A stretch of DNA of 64,000 nucleotides from Clostridiales bacterium (GCA_022764045.1 JALERU010000014.1:1-64000), one strand, 5' to 3'. Counted from the stretch's first letter, positions 50,666 to 59,200 are shown. Made by a program: numbers and translations. The notes: generated by a model not told the origin, from the sequence alone.

Positions 50666-51424
50666 TCAGACGAACCAAAAGGCAATGATCCCAATGACCC
50701 AAAGGTGGAGCGGATAAAACAGATAGAAAAAGTATTTGCACAGGCTTGTGTTGGGGCCTCGGGTGCCGTCATACAGGGAGAGCGCAGGGAGCACGGTGAT
50801 AAAAAGAAACTCAGAGTTCATAGCCAGCATCTGCAAGGTCTCTTCCGGCGTGTCATAGGGCTGAAACAGAAGCAGGAACAATGCCGCAGACAAGAGAAAG
50901 TAACAGGCATTGCGCAGCCTGATCCGCTTCCGGCCCAAGTAGGTGATCAGGATAAAGGGCAAAAGGAGAACTCCACCCTCGGTAAAGAGACCGGCAGCAA
51001 ACACCAGCAGCGTGCCCAGAATCCGAAGGGCCCATTCCCGGTTTGACCGTATACGGTTCCCCCACTCTGTCACAGGGTTGTCTCCCACCAGAATATTGAG
51101 CAGGAGGACGCCCAGGGCGAGGGTCAGGAAAATGTTGTTGTGGATGGAAAGGTGGTAAGGCGCGCCGATTTTATTGTAAATCAGGTTCCCCACCGCCATG
51201 AATCCGGCCCAGAGAAACAGGCGGGCGTTGTAGCGAAGGCGGCTTTTTGTGTGTAGAAAGCCCTCCACGGCCAGGTAGGCAAACCACACTGCCACACAGC
51301 GGGTGAGCACATGAAAGGCCCCTTCCAGGGCTGACGGTACCAGCCCTGGAATATGGGGGATATGATCAAAGACCATCAGAAAGGCCATGAAGCATTTGAT
51401 TTGAAAACTGTTGAATCGTTTCAT
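50666..51424 (-). CDS. TraX family membrane protein
   Basis: The 252-residue integral membrane protein has eight or so helices. It matches TraX (SFQIKCFMAFLMVFDHIPHIPG at the N terminus, later YNKIGAPYHLSIHNNIFLTLALG). F-plasmid TraX acetylates pilin, and the family belongs to the wider membrane acyltransferase group. In chromosomes of clostridia its role is unknown. It starts 13 bp after the BceB-like gene, so it is probably co-transcribed with it. Confidence 0.87.
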   Translation of the reverse strand: MKRFNSFQIKCFMAFLMVFDHIPHIPGLVPSALEGAFHVLTRCVAVWFAYLAVEGFLHTKSRLRYNARLFLWAGFMAVGNLIYNKIGAPYHLSIHNNIFLTLALGVLLLNILVGDNPVTEWGNRIRSNREWALRILGTLLVFAAGLFTEGGVLLLPFILITYLGRKRIRLRNACYFLLSAALFLLLFQPYDTPEETLQMLAMNSEFLFITVLPALSLYDGTRGPNTSLCKYFFYLFYPLHLWVIGIIAFWFV

Positions 51425-51437
51425 TTTTGTGTTACCT

Positions 51438-53474
51438 TCAACGGACGATTTTATAGTAAGTCCGGGCGGTTAAGTGATAGATGATAAAGTACCCTGTGGC
51501 AAACACCACAACTGTTCCCAAGCAGGTCATAGCGAAGAGGGGGATGTTGTAGAGGTTCAGAGCGGCCATGAGCTTTGTAATCAGATGGAAGGCCGCGGCC
51601 AGGTGGATCACTGCCCCAAGCAGCGGCAGGAAGAAGACCACCCGGACCTGGCTGCGGATGGAGGCCCGGACCTGAGTCTGGCTCATCCCCACCTTTTCCA
51701 TGATGGCGAACCGCTCCTTATCCTCATACCCTTCGGAGATCTGCTTGTAATAGATGATGAGGACAGTGGCCATCAGGAAGAGGGCGCCCAGGAAGAGACC
51801 CAGGAAGAGAAGGCCGCCATACATGGTGTACAGGTCCTGCCGCCCCTCCTGCCGGCACGTGGAACTGCAAACCGCCCCCGTAGTCTCCGGCATCATCTGG
51901 CCGTTTTCATCGTACTGGGGAACCTGATAAGCCCGGACCGTTTTCTCCAAGTCCTGATACAGAGCCATGATCTTTTCGTCGGAGACATTCTCAAAGTTCA
52001 AAGAAAGCTGCCAGGTGATGCAGCTGGGCCGGTCGGTGTATTGGAGCTGTTTCTGGGAAATGGTCTCCATCACCTGGTCGTCGGCTACCACAAGGACAAA
52101 AATTCTGTCCGTATAGGCGCAGTAGCTGATGGTCGGTGAGGCCGTTAGCCGCTGGGCGATCTGGAAGGTTTCTTCCATGAGGGTCAGAGACTGCCATTCC
52201 GCTTGCTCTTCTGTGGTATATATCGCCACCTGATTGCCAGACAGAGTGAGGGGCCGGCCTGTGAGGGCGGTGTAGCCCTCTGCGGTGAGTAGTTCCATAT
52301 AGACCAAGTCACCGATGTCGTCCTCTCGAGTTCCGAGCGCAAAGTGGTCGCCGTCCTGGATGGTATTCAGGCACAGGTTGTCGTATTCCTGCACCAAGGA
52401 AGGGGTTAGGCTGTGCTCCTGAACGGTGTCCAGCACCATGGTCCGATAGTCCTCCTCAGGAATGTTGTCTGGCTCACCCGGATACTGGACAAAGGTGATA
52501 TCATTGGGATAAGAGGCATGAAGCGCGTCGTCTATCCCAAGATACAGACACACGCAGGTGGAGAGCATCACCAGCACCATGGTGGATAGGATGCAGATAT
52601 TGGCCAGACCCACGGCGTTTTGCTTCATGCGGTAGAGCATGCCCGAAACGCTGATAAAATGTTTGGGGTGATAGTAATAATTCTTGCGTTTTTTCAGGGA
52701 TTTCAGCAGGGCGATGGAACCGGCGGCATTGAGGCAGTAGGTGCCGATGATGACCAGGATCACTGCCAGGAAGAAGAGCATCAGGGCGTCTAAGGGAGAC
52801 TTGGTGGTAATGGCGATGTAGTAGCCGGCCCCCAACGTCCCCAGGCCAATGAGGGTCATAAGTACCTTGGTTTTGGGCTCCTTTTCCCCTACATTTCCGC
52901 CCCGAAGGAGTTCCACAGGCTTGGACAGGCTCACATGGATCAGGTTCCGGGCCAGGGCAATCAGATAGATGGCTGCAAAGAGGCCAGCGGTAATGCCAAC
53001 GGAAAAGAAGCTCACCGTAAACCCAAACTGCACCGGGAAGAAGAGCAACTTATACAGCAAAAGCAGCAGAAGTTTCGAGATCAGGATTCCCAGCAACAGG
53101 CCGCCCAGGATGGCGATGATGCAGATGTACAGGGTCTCCCACAGCAAGACCACAGCAATGTGACGCTTGGACATGCCCAGGATGTTGTACAGGCCGATCT
53201 CCTTCTGCCGGCGCTTGATGAGAAAGCTGTTGGTGTACAGCAGGAAGATCACCGCAAAGAGACCCACGACGATGGTGCCCAGATACATAATGGTGGGGAT
53301 GGTACTCCCACCGGGCATGTTTTTCAGGTCCTCGTTCCAGGTGAGAAAGGTGATGTTGTAAAACATGGCCACCGTCAGCAGACCAGTGAGCAGGTACGGG
53401 AAGACAAACCGGCGGTTGCGCGCCAGGTTTCCGGCGGCCATTTTGGGGAAAAAGAGCTTACCCACGGTCAGCAC
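51438..53474 (-). CDS. BceB-like ABC transporter permease (FtsX type)
   Basis: The 678-residue permease has about ten helices, with FtsX domains at both ends. A large extracellular region lies between about 310 and 560. This is the layout of BceB/VraG peptide-resistance transporters. It extracts peptide antibiotics from lipid targets and signals to the kinase. Its GTG start overlaps the ATPase gene by 17 bp; the first roughly 11 residues may be optional because MAAGNLARNRRFVFPYLL is the conserved start. Confidence 0.92.
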   Translation of the reverse strand: MLTVGKLFFPKMAAGNLARNRRFVFPYLLTGLLTVAMFYNITFLTWNEDLKNMPGGSTIPTIMYLGTIVVGLFAVIFLLYTNSFLIKRRQKEIGLYNILGMSKRHIAVVLLWETLYICIIAILGGLLLGILISKLLLLLLYKLLFFPVQFGFTVSFFSVGITAGLFAAIYLIALARNLIHVSLSKPVELLRGGNVGEKEPKTKVLMTLIGLGTLGAGYYIAITTKSPLDALMLFFLAVILVIIGTYCLNAAGSIALLKSLKKRKNYYYHPKHFISVSGMLYRMKQNAVGLANICILSTMVLVMLSTCVCLYLGIDDALHASYPNDITFVQYPGEPDNIPEEDYRTMVLDTVQEHSLTPSLVQEYDNLCLNTIQDGDHFALGTREDDIGDLVYMELLTAEGYTALTGRPLTLSGNQVAIYTTEEQAEWQSLTLMEETFQIAQRLTASPTISYCAYTDRIFVLVVADDQVMETISQKQLQYTDRPSCITWQLSLNFENVSDEKIMALYQDLEKTVRAYQVPQYDENGQMMPETTGAVCSSTCRQEGRQDLYTMYGGLLFLGLFLGALFLMATVLIIYYKQISEGYEDKERFAIMEKVGMSQTQVRASIRSQVRVVFFLPLLGAVIHLAAAFHLITKLMAALNLYNIPLFAMTCLGTVVVFATGYFIIYHLTARTYYKIVR

Positions 53475-54225
53475 CCCCTGTGGCCAGGGCGGTCAGGGTG
53501 TCCGCAATCTGGCTGAACATGGCTTCGTTGGAGCGGTCGCCCCGATACAGCTGGTAATAAACCTCTCCGTCCTTGATAAACAGAACGCGGTTAGCCCGGC
53601 TGGCGGCCTTGGCAGAGTGGGTGACCATCAGGATGGTTTGGCCTTCCTGGTTGAGCTGGCCGAAAAGGTCCAGCAGCTGGTCAGCCGCCCGGGAATCCAG
53701 AGCGCCGGTGGGCTCGTCGGCCAGGAGGAGCCGGGGGTTGGTGATGCAGGCCCGGGCCACGGCCGCCCGCTGCTTCTGCCCACCGGAAACCTCATAGGGA
53801 TACTTGTCAAGAATGTCCTCAATGGCCAGCTTTTTCGCCAGAGGAGCCAGGCGGCGGAGCATATCCCCATGGCTCATTCCGGACAGAACCAGAGGCAGGT
53901 AGATGTTATCCCGCAGGGAAAAGGTATCCAACAGGTTAAAATCCTGAAAGACGAAGCCCAGGTTTTCCCGCCGGAAATCCGCCAAGTCCCGCTCCCGGAT
54001 TTTGCCGATGTCCTTCCCCTCCAGCAGGACCTGTCCTCCGGTGGGCTGATCCAGGGAGGCAATGATATTCAGAAGGGTGGTCTTGCCGGAGCCGGACTCC
54101 CCCATGATGGCTAAATACTCCCCCTTTTCCACGGAAAAATTCACGTTGGTCAGAGCCGGCACCAGGTGGCCGCCCAGGCGGGTGCTGTATGTCTTTTTTA
54201 AGGTTTTCACTTCAAGCAATGTCAT
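53458..54225 (-). CDS. BceA-like ABC transporter ATPase
   Basis: The 255-residue ATPase has Walker A GESGSGKTT, signature VSGGQKQRAAVARA, Walker B LLLADEPTGALD and H-loop MVTHSAKAAS. It matches the MacB/LolD-type ATPases paired with FtsX-like permeases. It powers the permease encoded next. GGAGGAATCGC precedes the ATG. First gene of the module. Confidence 0.95.
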   Translation of the reverse strand: MTLLEVKTLKKTYSTRLGGHLVPALTNVNFSVEKGEYLAIMGESGSGKTTLLNIIASLDQPTGGQVLLEGKDIGKIRERDLADFRRENLGFVFQDFNLLDTFSLRDNIYLPLVLSGMSHGDMLRRLAPLAKKLAIEDILDKYPYEVSGGQKQRAAVARACITNPRLLLADEPTGALDSRAADQLLDLFGQLNQEGQTILMVTHSAKAASRANRVLFIKDGEVYYQLYRGDRSNEAMFSQIADTLTALATGGADRG

Positions 54226-54525
54226 CGCGATTCCTCCATATTGTTTGGATTTCTATTGTATTATGACATCGACACAATGATACAGCCATCGTTTTATCTT
54301 ACATTTCACGCGGAAATCTTACAAGATTGAAAGGTTGCGTTTTTTTCCGTTTTTCGGGAAAGTGGAGGCTTTTTTTATGATATTTATCTCTTTTTTAAAT
54401 GTCAATGGATTTTCCGAAACCTTAATCAGCATTTTATTCTTTCTTCAGAAATCTTAAGATTTTATAAGAAGTTCAAAAACGGCGCGGGAAAGGCTCCCGC
54501 GCCGTTTCTCTTTTGGAGTTGTGGT
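54226..54525. promoter_or_regulatory. AT-rich control region upstream of the Bce-type module
   Basis: No gene is seen. On the minus strand TACAAT (54260-54255) lies about 30 bp before the ATG. Next to it is an imperfect dyad TTATGAC-ATC-GACACAA (54261-54277), a candidate binding site for the response regulator. No good -35 box is visible, consistent with activation. Further left are AT-rich sequence containing ATCTTAAGAT (54450-54460 region) and the apbE terminator. Confidence 0.45.
54470..54508 (-). terminator. apbE terminator
   Basis: AACGGCGCGGGA and TCCCGCGCCGTT form a perfect stem; on the minus strand TTTTTG follows. Confidence 0.85.
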
Positions 54526-55530
54526 TTACCGCTCTGCCCGGTAGGCTTCGTAGCCGGAGGATGGGATCAACTGCCCGTCGGTGGTGATAAACAGGGCCTC
54601 CACGTCCTCCAGGCTTTCCACCAGGGCCATCCCCTTTTCCGGGCCCAAGAGGAAACAGGAGGTGGACAGAGCATCTCCCTGGGTGGAGGTGTTGGAAAGA
54701 ATGGTCACAGAGGCCAGGCCATTGTCTGCGGGGAACCCGGTGAAGGGATCTAAAATGTGGTGATAGGTTTTCCCCCCATCGGTAAAATTCCGCTGGTCAA
54801 TGCCCGAGGTGACCACACTTTTGTCCGTGGCGGAAACGATATCCACATAGGGATTCTCCTGGCTGTTGGGGTCTCGTATGGCGACGGTGAAGCCCTGTCC
54901 CTGGGTTTTATCTCCGATGAGAAGGATGTTGTGACCCAGATCCAGCACGGCGTGGGCCACCCCTTGGCCCACCAGAACCTCTTTCGCCTTGTCGGCAATA
55001 TAGCCCTTGGCAATGGCGCCCAAGTTGGCGATCATGCCCTCTCGGGCCAGGTAGGCCCGTCCTTTTTCCACCAGTAGGTCGTCGCTGTGGATCAGGGGGA
55101 GGACAGCGTCCAGTTCTTCCTGGGAGGGCAGGTGGCCTGTCCCGTCGTGGATATCCCACAGCGCCACAAGGGGGCCAATGGTTATGTCGAAATGACCCTC
55201 GGAGAGGGCGGTATACTCCTTGGCCTGCCGAAGGAGTTCCTCGGTTTCGGGGGCGATCTCCACCCATTCCTTGCCGGCTGCCTTTGCCAGGCGGTCCAGG
55301 TCGCTGTCTTCCTGTTCCACGCTGAGGATCTTCTCCAGCCGGCCGATCTCCTCGAAGGCAAGGTCGATGGTGGAGGCGTCGGTCCAGTCATACAGGGTGA
55401 TGGTGATAACGGTATCCAACATCATGGTGGTTTTAGAAACTTTTTCCGGCTCTTCCCCTTGCTCTATGCCGCACCCGGCGGCAGACAGAAGGAGCAAGAG
55501 GGAGAGCGCCAAAGGGATGAATTTTCTCAT
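54526..55530 (-). CDS. apbE: FAD:protein FMN transferase (ApbE family lipoprotein)
   Basis: The 334-residue protein has a lipoprotein signal (lipobox SAAGC, C20), then the ApbE fold with TTMMLDTVITITLYD, GHFDITIGPLVALWDIH, ANLGAIAKGYIADKA and the metal-binding TSGIDQRNF and HHILDPFTGFPA. It attaches FMN to threonines of target proteins such as RnfG/NqrC or extracellular electron-transfer flavoproteins. No target gene lies nearby. The ATG at 55530 has GGAG 7 bp upstream. Confidence 0.94.
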   Translation of the reverse strand: MRKFIPLALSLLLLLSAAGCGIEQGEEPEKVSKTTMMLDTVITITLYDWTDASTIDLAFEEIGRLEKILSVEQEDSDLDRLAKAAGKEWVEIAPETEELLRQAKEYTALSEGHFDITIGPLVALWDIHDGTGHLPSQEELDAVLPLIHSDDLLVEKGRAYLAREGMIANLGAIAKGYIADKAKEVLVGQGVAHAVLDLGHNILLIGDKTQGQGFTVAIRDPNSQENPYVDIVSATDKSVVTSGIDQRNFTDGGKTYHHILDPFTGFPADNGLASVTILSNTSTQGDALSTSCFLLGPEKGMALVESLEDVEALFITTDGQLIPSSGYEAYRAER

Positions 55531-55664
55531 GACAAGCTCCATTTCAAGTGTTTTCTTGAGGCTTCATTATACCCTATCTCCTCTCCAGGCGCAAGCACTT
55601 GGGGACAGGCAAGTTTCCACCTTGGCGCGCATACTTTTTTATCACCACAGACAGGAGGTGACCT

Positions 55665-56798
55665 ATGGGACGACACGGACGAGCACTGGCAGAGGGGGTA
55701 GGGCTGTTTCTGCTGGGGGTGCTCCTGTTTCTCTATCCCGATGAGAGCGCCCAAGGGGCTCGGGAGGGGGTCACGTTGTGCTTGGATCTGCTGATCCCCT
55801 CCCTGTTCCCTTTTTTTGTGCTCTCTTCCCTGCTGATTTCCACCGGGCTGGCGGGGCTCTGCGCCTGGCCGCTGGAAGGGCTGATGCGGCCTCTCTTTGG
55901 GGTCGGCGGCGCGGGTGCTACGGCCTTCAGCCTGGGCCTCATCGGCGGCTATCCTGTGGGTGCGCGGACCATCGCGCAGCTGGTGGAGCGCCGGGAGTGT
56001 ACCCGGGAGGAGGCCAACCGGCTGGCTCTGTTCTGCAACAACTGCGGCCCCGCCTTTTTTGTGGGGGCGGCCGGTGTGGGAGTGTTCGGGGCGAAGGAAG
56101 CGGGGTTTCTGCTGCTGGGCGCCAATTTTGCGGCGGCGCTCCTCCTCGGCCTTGGGATGCGGTGGATGCGCGGGCCCTCCGGGCGCAAAGGGAGCGCCGG
56201 CGGGAGTAAACCCGTGCTCTCTCCCCTGGCGGCGGAATTTCCGGACTGTGTCCGGGGGGCGTTTTCCTCCACGCTGGGGGTCTGTGCCTATGTGATCCTC
56301 TTCTCTGTCCTCACGGCCCTGGCGGACTGCTCGGGCGTCCTCCCCTTTTGCGCAGATACCCTCTCCGGCCTGCTGCCAGGAGAACACGCACAGGCCCTGT
56401 GCCGGAGCTTTTTCATTGGGCTCATGGAGCTCTCCACCGGTGCTGCCTCCCTTGGCGAGGCGGCGGGCTCCCCTGTGGCGCTGCCTCTGGCGGCGTTTAT
56501 CCTGGGCTGGGGCGGGCTTTCAGTTCACTGCCAGTCTCTGCCTTTTTGGCGGGCGGCCGGGGTAAGGGCAGGGCCCTATCTCCGGGCAAAGTTTGCCCAG
56601 GGAATCCTCTCCGCCGCCCTCACCGCGCTGGCCCTGCGGTGGTTCCCGCTCTCCCTGCCGGTGATGGCGCCAAGGCTGACGATGGTTTCTCCCTGCCTTT
56701 TGGGGCGGGAACTTTTGGCCCTTTGGGGAGCAGCCGGTGTGTATTTTTTTCTGCTCCACCCAAAAAAGAGTGGAAAAGACAAAAAAGAACGGCTATAA
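55665..56798 (+). CDS. Sporulation membrane protein YlbJ-like (nucleoside-recognition/GATE domain)
   Basis: The 377-residue protein has about eight helices with LLIPSLFPFFVLSSLL, the conserved GGYPVGARTIAQLV and LFCNNCGPAFFVGAAG motifs of YlbJ. The inner region shows the duplicated Gate-type layout. YlbJ is made under sigma-E and is needed for normal cortex formation in Bacillus. A perfect AGGAGGTGA precedes the ATG. Basic C terminus. Single gene. Confidence 0.85.
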   Translation: MGRHGRALAEGVGLFLLGVLLFLYPDESAQGAREGVTLCLDLLIPSLFPFFVLSSLLISTGLAGLCAWPLEGLMRPLFGVGGAGATAFSLGLIGGYPVGARTIAQLVERRECTREEANRLALFCNNCGPAFFVGAAGVGVFGAKEAGFLLLGANFAAALLLGLGMRWMRGPSGRKGSAGGSKPVLSPLAAEFPDCVRGAFSSTLGVCAYVILFSVLTALADCSGVLPFCADTLSGLLPGEHAQALCRSFFIGLMELSTGAASLGEAAGSPVALPLAAFILGWGGLSVHCQSLPFWRAAGVRAGPYLRAKFAQGILSAALTALALRWFPLSLPVMAPRLTMVSPCLLGRELLALWGAAGVYFFLLHPKKSGKDKKERL

Positions 56799-56907
56799 TA
56801 ATATCTGGTGGATCAACCGCTATGCGGTTTGTTCGCGCGGCGTATGCCGCGCAAAATCCTTGCACTGGAACAAGGCCAAATGACTTTGTTCCGTACGCAT
56901 TATAATA
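56793..56907. repeat. Multi-hairpin intergenic element, candidate family member D
   Basis: About 115 bp with AT-rich ends (TATAATAATA and CATTATAATAG). Hairpins inside are AACCGC/GCGGTT, GCGCGGC/GCCGCGC and GGAACAA/TTGTTCC with an overlapping CCTTG/CAAGG. It has the same modular design as copies A and B but no clear sequence match. It starts right at the stop of the YlbJ-like gene and may act as its terminator. Confidence 0.5.
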
Positions 56908-56940
56908 GGTACATACCGTAAAAAACCGGGAGGAAGTCCT

Positions 56941-57150
56941 ATGCTGTTTACCAAGAAAATGGAACCGAGCTGTTCCTACTGCCAGCGCGGCAAGGCCGTT
57001 ACGCCAGAGACCGTTCTCTGCAAGAAAAAGGGCGTTGTTTCCATCGACAGCGCTTGCTCCGGCTTTCGATATGACCCCTTGAAACGGGTTCCTCCCCGAC
57101 CTATCACCCCGGATTTCAGCAAGCTCAGTGAGGAAGATTTTTCTCTGTGA
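56941..57150 (+). CDS. Small four-cysteine protein of unknown function
   Basis: The 69-residue cytoplasmic protein has C11 and C14 (SCSYC), C27 and C39 (DSACSGFRYDPLKR), a likely metal site (CX2CX12CX11C), followed by a Pro-rich tail. Short clostridial proteins with this SCxYC...CSGFRYDP pattern are common and uncharacterised. GGGAGGAAG precedes the ATG. Monocistronic: strong terminator at 57161-57203. Confidence 0.8.
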   Translation: MLFTKKMEPSCSYCQRGKAVTPETVLCKKKGVVSIDSACSGFRYDPLKRVPPRPITPDFSKLSEEDFSL

Positions 57151-57160
57151 CTATAGACAG

Positions 57161-57203
57161 AAAACCAGGCCGATATCCCAAAAAGATACCGGCCTGGTTT
57201 TTT
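57161..57203 (+). terminator. Terminator of the small Cys protein gene
   Basis: AAACCAGGCCGATATC pairs with GATACCGGCCTGGTTT (one mismatch), followed by TTT. Confidence 0.9.
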
Positions 57204-57267
57204 ATGCCACGCAGGTTCCTTCCGTATGTACTCTGGCAAAGGGTACGGAAGGGTCTTCTGCCGCGTG

Positions 57268-57306
57268 ACGGGCTTTCCCGGCAAGCTTTGTGCCGGGAGG
57301 CCCGTA
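57268..57306 (-). terminator. Hairpin after mazF
   Basis: ACGGGC/GCCCGT outer stem and CCCGGC/GCCGGG inner stem, 10 bp from the mazF stop. A further 9-bp inverted repeat CCTTCCGTA/TACGGAAGG lies at 57218-57226 and 57244-57252. No T run, so termination is only probable. Confidence 0.5.
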
Positions 57307-57314
57307 ACCACTGA

Positions 57315-57680
57315 TTAGACGAGAGTATCCGGATGCAGGCCAAAGCTGACCGCAATGGCAGCGTCCACCCGGTGCATCATGGGGCCGTCTACCCGGCCCA
57401 TGTGCTCCCGCAGGCGCTTTTTGTCCAGGGTGCGGATCTGCTCCAAGAGGATCACAGAATCCTTGGGCAGGCCGAACTGTCTGGCGGCCAGCTCAATATG
57501 GGTGGGCAGCTTGGCTTTTCCCGTTTGGGAGGTAATGGCGGCGGCAATCACCGTGGGGCTGTGCCGGTTGCCTGTGTCGTTTTGCACGATCAGCACCGGG
57601 CGCACGCCCCCTTGCTCACTGCCTACCACGGGGCTCAGGTCTGCATAAAAGATATCTCCACGCTTTACGCTATTATCCAC
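57315..57680 (-). CDS. mazF: MazF/PemK-type endoribonuclease toxin
   Basis: The 121-residue protein matches NdoA/Maz[22 protein letters not shown] (substrate loop Arg and Gly-rich), [12 protein letters not shown], and [15 protein letters not shown]. It cuts single-stranded mRNA at short motifs. As in Bacillus it follows alr, but no mazE-type antitoxin gene lies between alr and mazF or downstream. GTG start at 57680 with GGAG 11 bp upstream. A hairpin (57713-57744) sits in the leader. Confidence 0.9.
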   Translation of the reverse strand: MDNSVKRGDIFYADLSPVVGSEQGGVRPVLIVQNDTGNRHSPTVIAAAITSQTGKAKLPTHIELAARQFGLPKDSVILLEQIRTLDKKRLREHMGRVDGPMMHRVDAAIAVSFGLHPDTLV

Positions 57681-58063
57681 AAAAGCTCACACTCCGCTGG
57701 AAGTAGGATCCTGCGTTACAAGAATGAAATATCCTATGTAACGCGGTCACTATGATTCTCCCACGGACAGGCGGCCTTTATACCCCGGTAGAGGAAAAAG
57801 TGCGCCGCCTTTGGCCAGATGGAGGGGAAAGCACCTCCATCTCTTTCCCTCGGCCTATTCTATGCGGCACGGCCTTTTTCGGGAACCTTGTCGCTTATAC
57901 TATCATTCGATAAAAAGCAGACTTTGCAAAAGGCTGCTTTTTATAGCACCACAGGTGCGTCGAATGATGCATGAGACGTCTTTTCAGCGGCAAAGCCGCC
58001 GAAAAGTGCAGCGCGTTAGCGCTGCTGATTCCATAAAAATCTTGTTTTTATGGAATCATAGTA
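57681..58063. other. Structured intergenic region between alr and mazF
   Basis: No gene is supported. From mazF upwards it holds an 8-bp inverted repeat GCGTTACA/TGTAACGC (57713-57720 and 57737-57744), a structured block at 57748-57895 with AGGCGGC/GCCGCCT and AGATGGAGG/CCTCCATCT stems, and then the multi-hairpin element B. The segment at 57749 (ACTATGATTC) repeats part of the element terminus. Confidence 0.55.
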
Positions 58064-58066
58064 TCA
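57896..58066 (-). repeat. Multi-hairpin intergenic element, copy B (MITE-like)
   Basis: About 171 bp, homologous to 26850-26974 on the opposite strand over nearly its full length. It has the same terminal inverted repeats and an extra segment of about 45 bp that adds a hairpin (AAAAAGCAG/CTGCTTTTT). Stem 2 reads GCAGCGC/GCGCTGC where copy A has GCAACGCG/CGCGTTGC: the A-T pair is replaced by G-C with pairing kept. Its right end supplies the stop codon of alr. Confidence 0.82.
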
Positions 58067-59200
58067 GAGATAGATTCGGGGAATCCGCTTGGTGAGCACG
58101 CAGAGAAGCTCATAAGAAATGGTGTTCATAATTTTGGCGCCGGCTTCCACAGGCTGGTCGTCTTTTTCGTCGCTGCCATAGACGATGGCCACGTCCCCTT
58201 CCTTCACCTCGGGCAGATCGGTGACGTCCACCATGCACATATCCATGCAGATCCGGCCGGTGACGGGAGCCTTCTGACCGTTCAGAAGGACGGTAATCTG
58301 GTTGGAGAAGCCACGGCAGTAGCCGTCGCCATAGCCGATGGGGATCACGGCCAGACGGGAATCCCGCTGCAGGGTGTTGGTGCGGCCATAGCTGACGGGG
58401 GTCCCGGCGGGGACCTCACGGACAGTGGCCACCCGGCTCTTGAGCTCCAGGACGGGGACCAGGTCACACAGGCCGGGGTCCATGTTCATATCCGGGAAGT
58501 GGCCGTAGAGGACGATGCCGGGGCGGATCATGTCCAGGTAGGTGGCGGGATAGAGCAGCGTCGCGGCGCTGTTGGCGCAGTGGCGGATGGCAAACTCATA
58601 GCCCAGGTCCTTCACCCGGCCGATGATATCTAAGAAGCGGCCAAATTGGAGCATGGTGTACTCCTCGCTGCCGTCAGAGTCAGAGAAATGGGTGAAGATC
58701 CCTTCGGCCTTCAGCCCAGGCAGCTTCACGGCCTGAGCGATCTCCTGAGCGGACTGGGCGATGTGCTCTTCGTTGCATAAAAAGCCCAGGCGGGTCATAC
58801 CCGTGTCGCACTGGATGTGGACGGTGATGGTTCCGCCCGCTTTCTGCGCGCCCTGGGAAAGGGCCTTGGCATAGTCCAGGTCATAACAAGCCTGGGTGAT
58901 GTGATACTTCACCAGCTCCTCAGCATAGATGGAGGGAGTGCAGCCCAGGATCAGGATGGGGGCCTGAATTCCGCCCTCCCGCAGTTCAATGGCTTCGTCC
59001 AGGCAGGCAACGCCCAGATAGTCGGCCCCCAGTTCTTCCAGCTTTTTTGCCACAGGCAGCGCACCATGACCGTAAGCGTCGGCTTTCACAAGCCCCATGA
59101 ACTTGGTGCCGTAAGGGGTCAAATTCCGCAGGGCGTGATAGTTGTGGGCCAGCTTTTCCATAGACACCTCAGCCCAGGTGCGTTTCATTTGTGCTTGCAT
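58064..59200 (-). CDS. alr: Alanine racemase
   Basis: The 378-residue PLP enzyme makes D-alanine for peptidoglycan. It has the PLP lysine K39 in VKADAYGHGA, the catalytic Tyr in PVSYGRTN, GRICMDMCMVD and a complete C-terminal beta domain. The reading frame ends in RIPRIYL, and the TGA is the first three bases of the element B terminus, so the insertion fixed the C terminus. AAAGGA lies 12 bp before the ATG at 59200; ATG 59188 is an alternative. Upstream are a lipoprotein and nnrD. Confidence 0.96.
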   Translation of the reverse strand: MQAQMKRTWAEVSMEKLAHNYHALRNLTPYGTKFMGLVKADAYGHGALPVAKKLEELGADYLGVACLDEAIELREGGIQAPILILGCTPSIYAEELVKYHITQACYDLDYAKALSQGAQKAGGTITVHIQCDTGMTRLGFLCNEEHIAQSAQEIAQAVKLPGLKAEGIFTHFSDSDGSEEYTMLQFGRFLDIIGRVKDLGYEFAIRHCANSAATLLYPATYLDMIRPGIVLYGHFPDMNMDPGLCDLVPVLELKSRVATVREVPAGTPVSYGRTNTLQRDSRLAVIPIGYGDGYCRGFSNQITVLLNGQKAPVTGRICMDMCMVDVTDLPEVKEGDVAIVYGSDEKDDQPVEAGAKIMNTISYELLCVLTKRIPRIYL

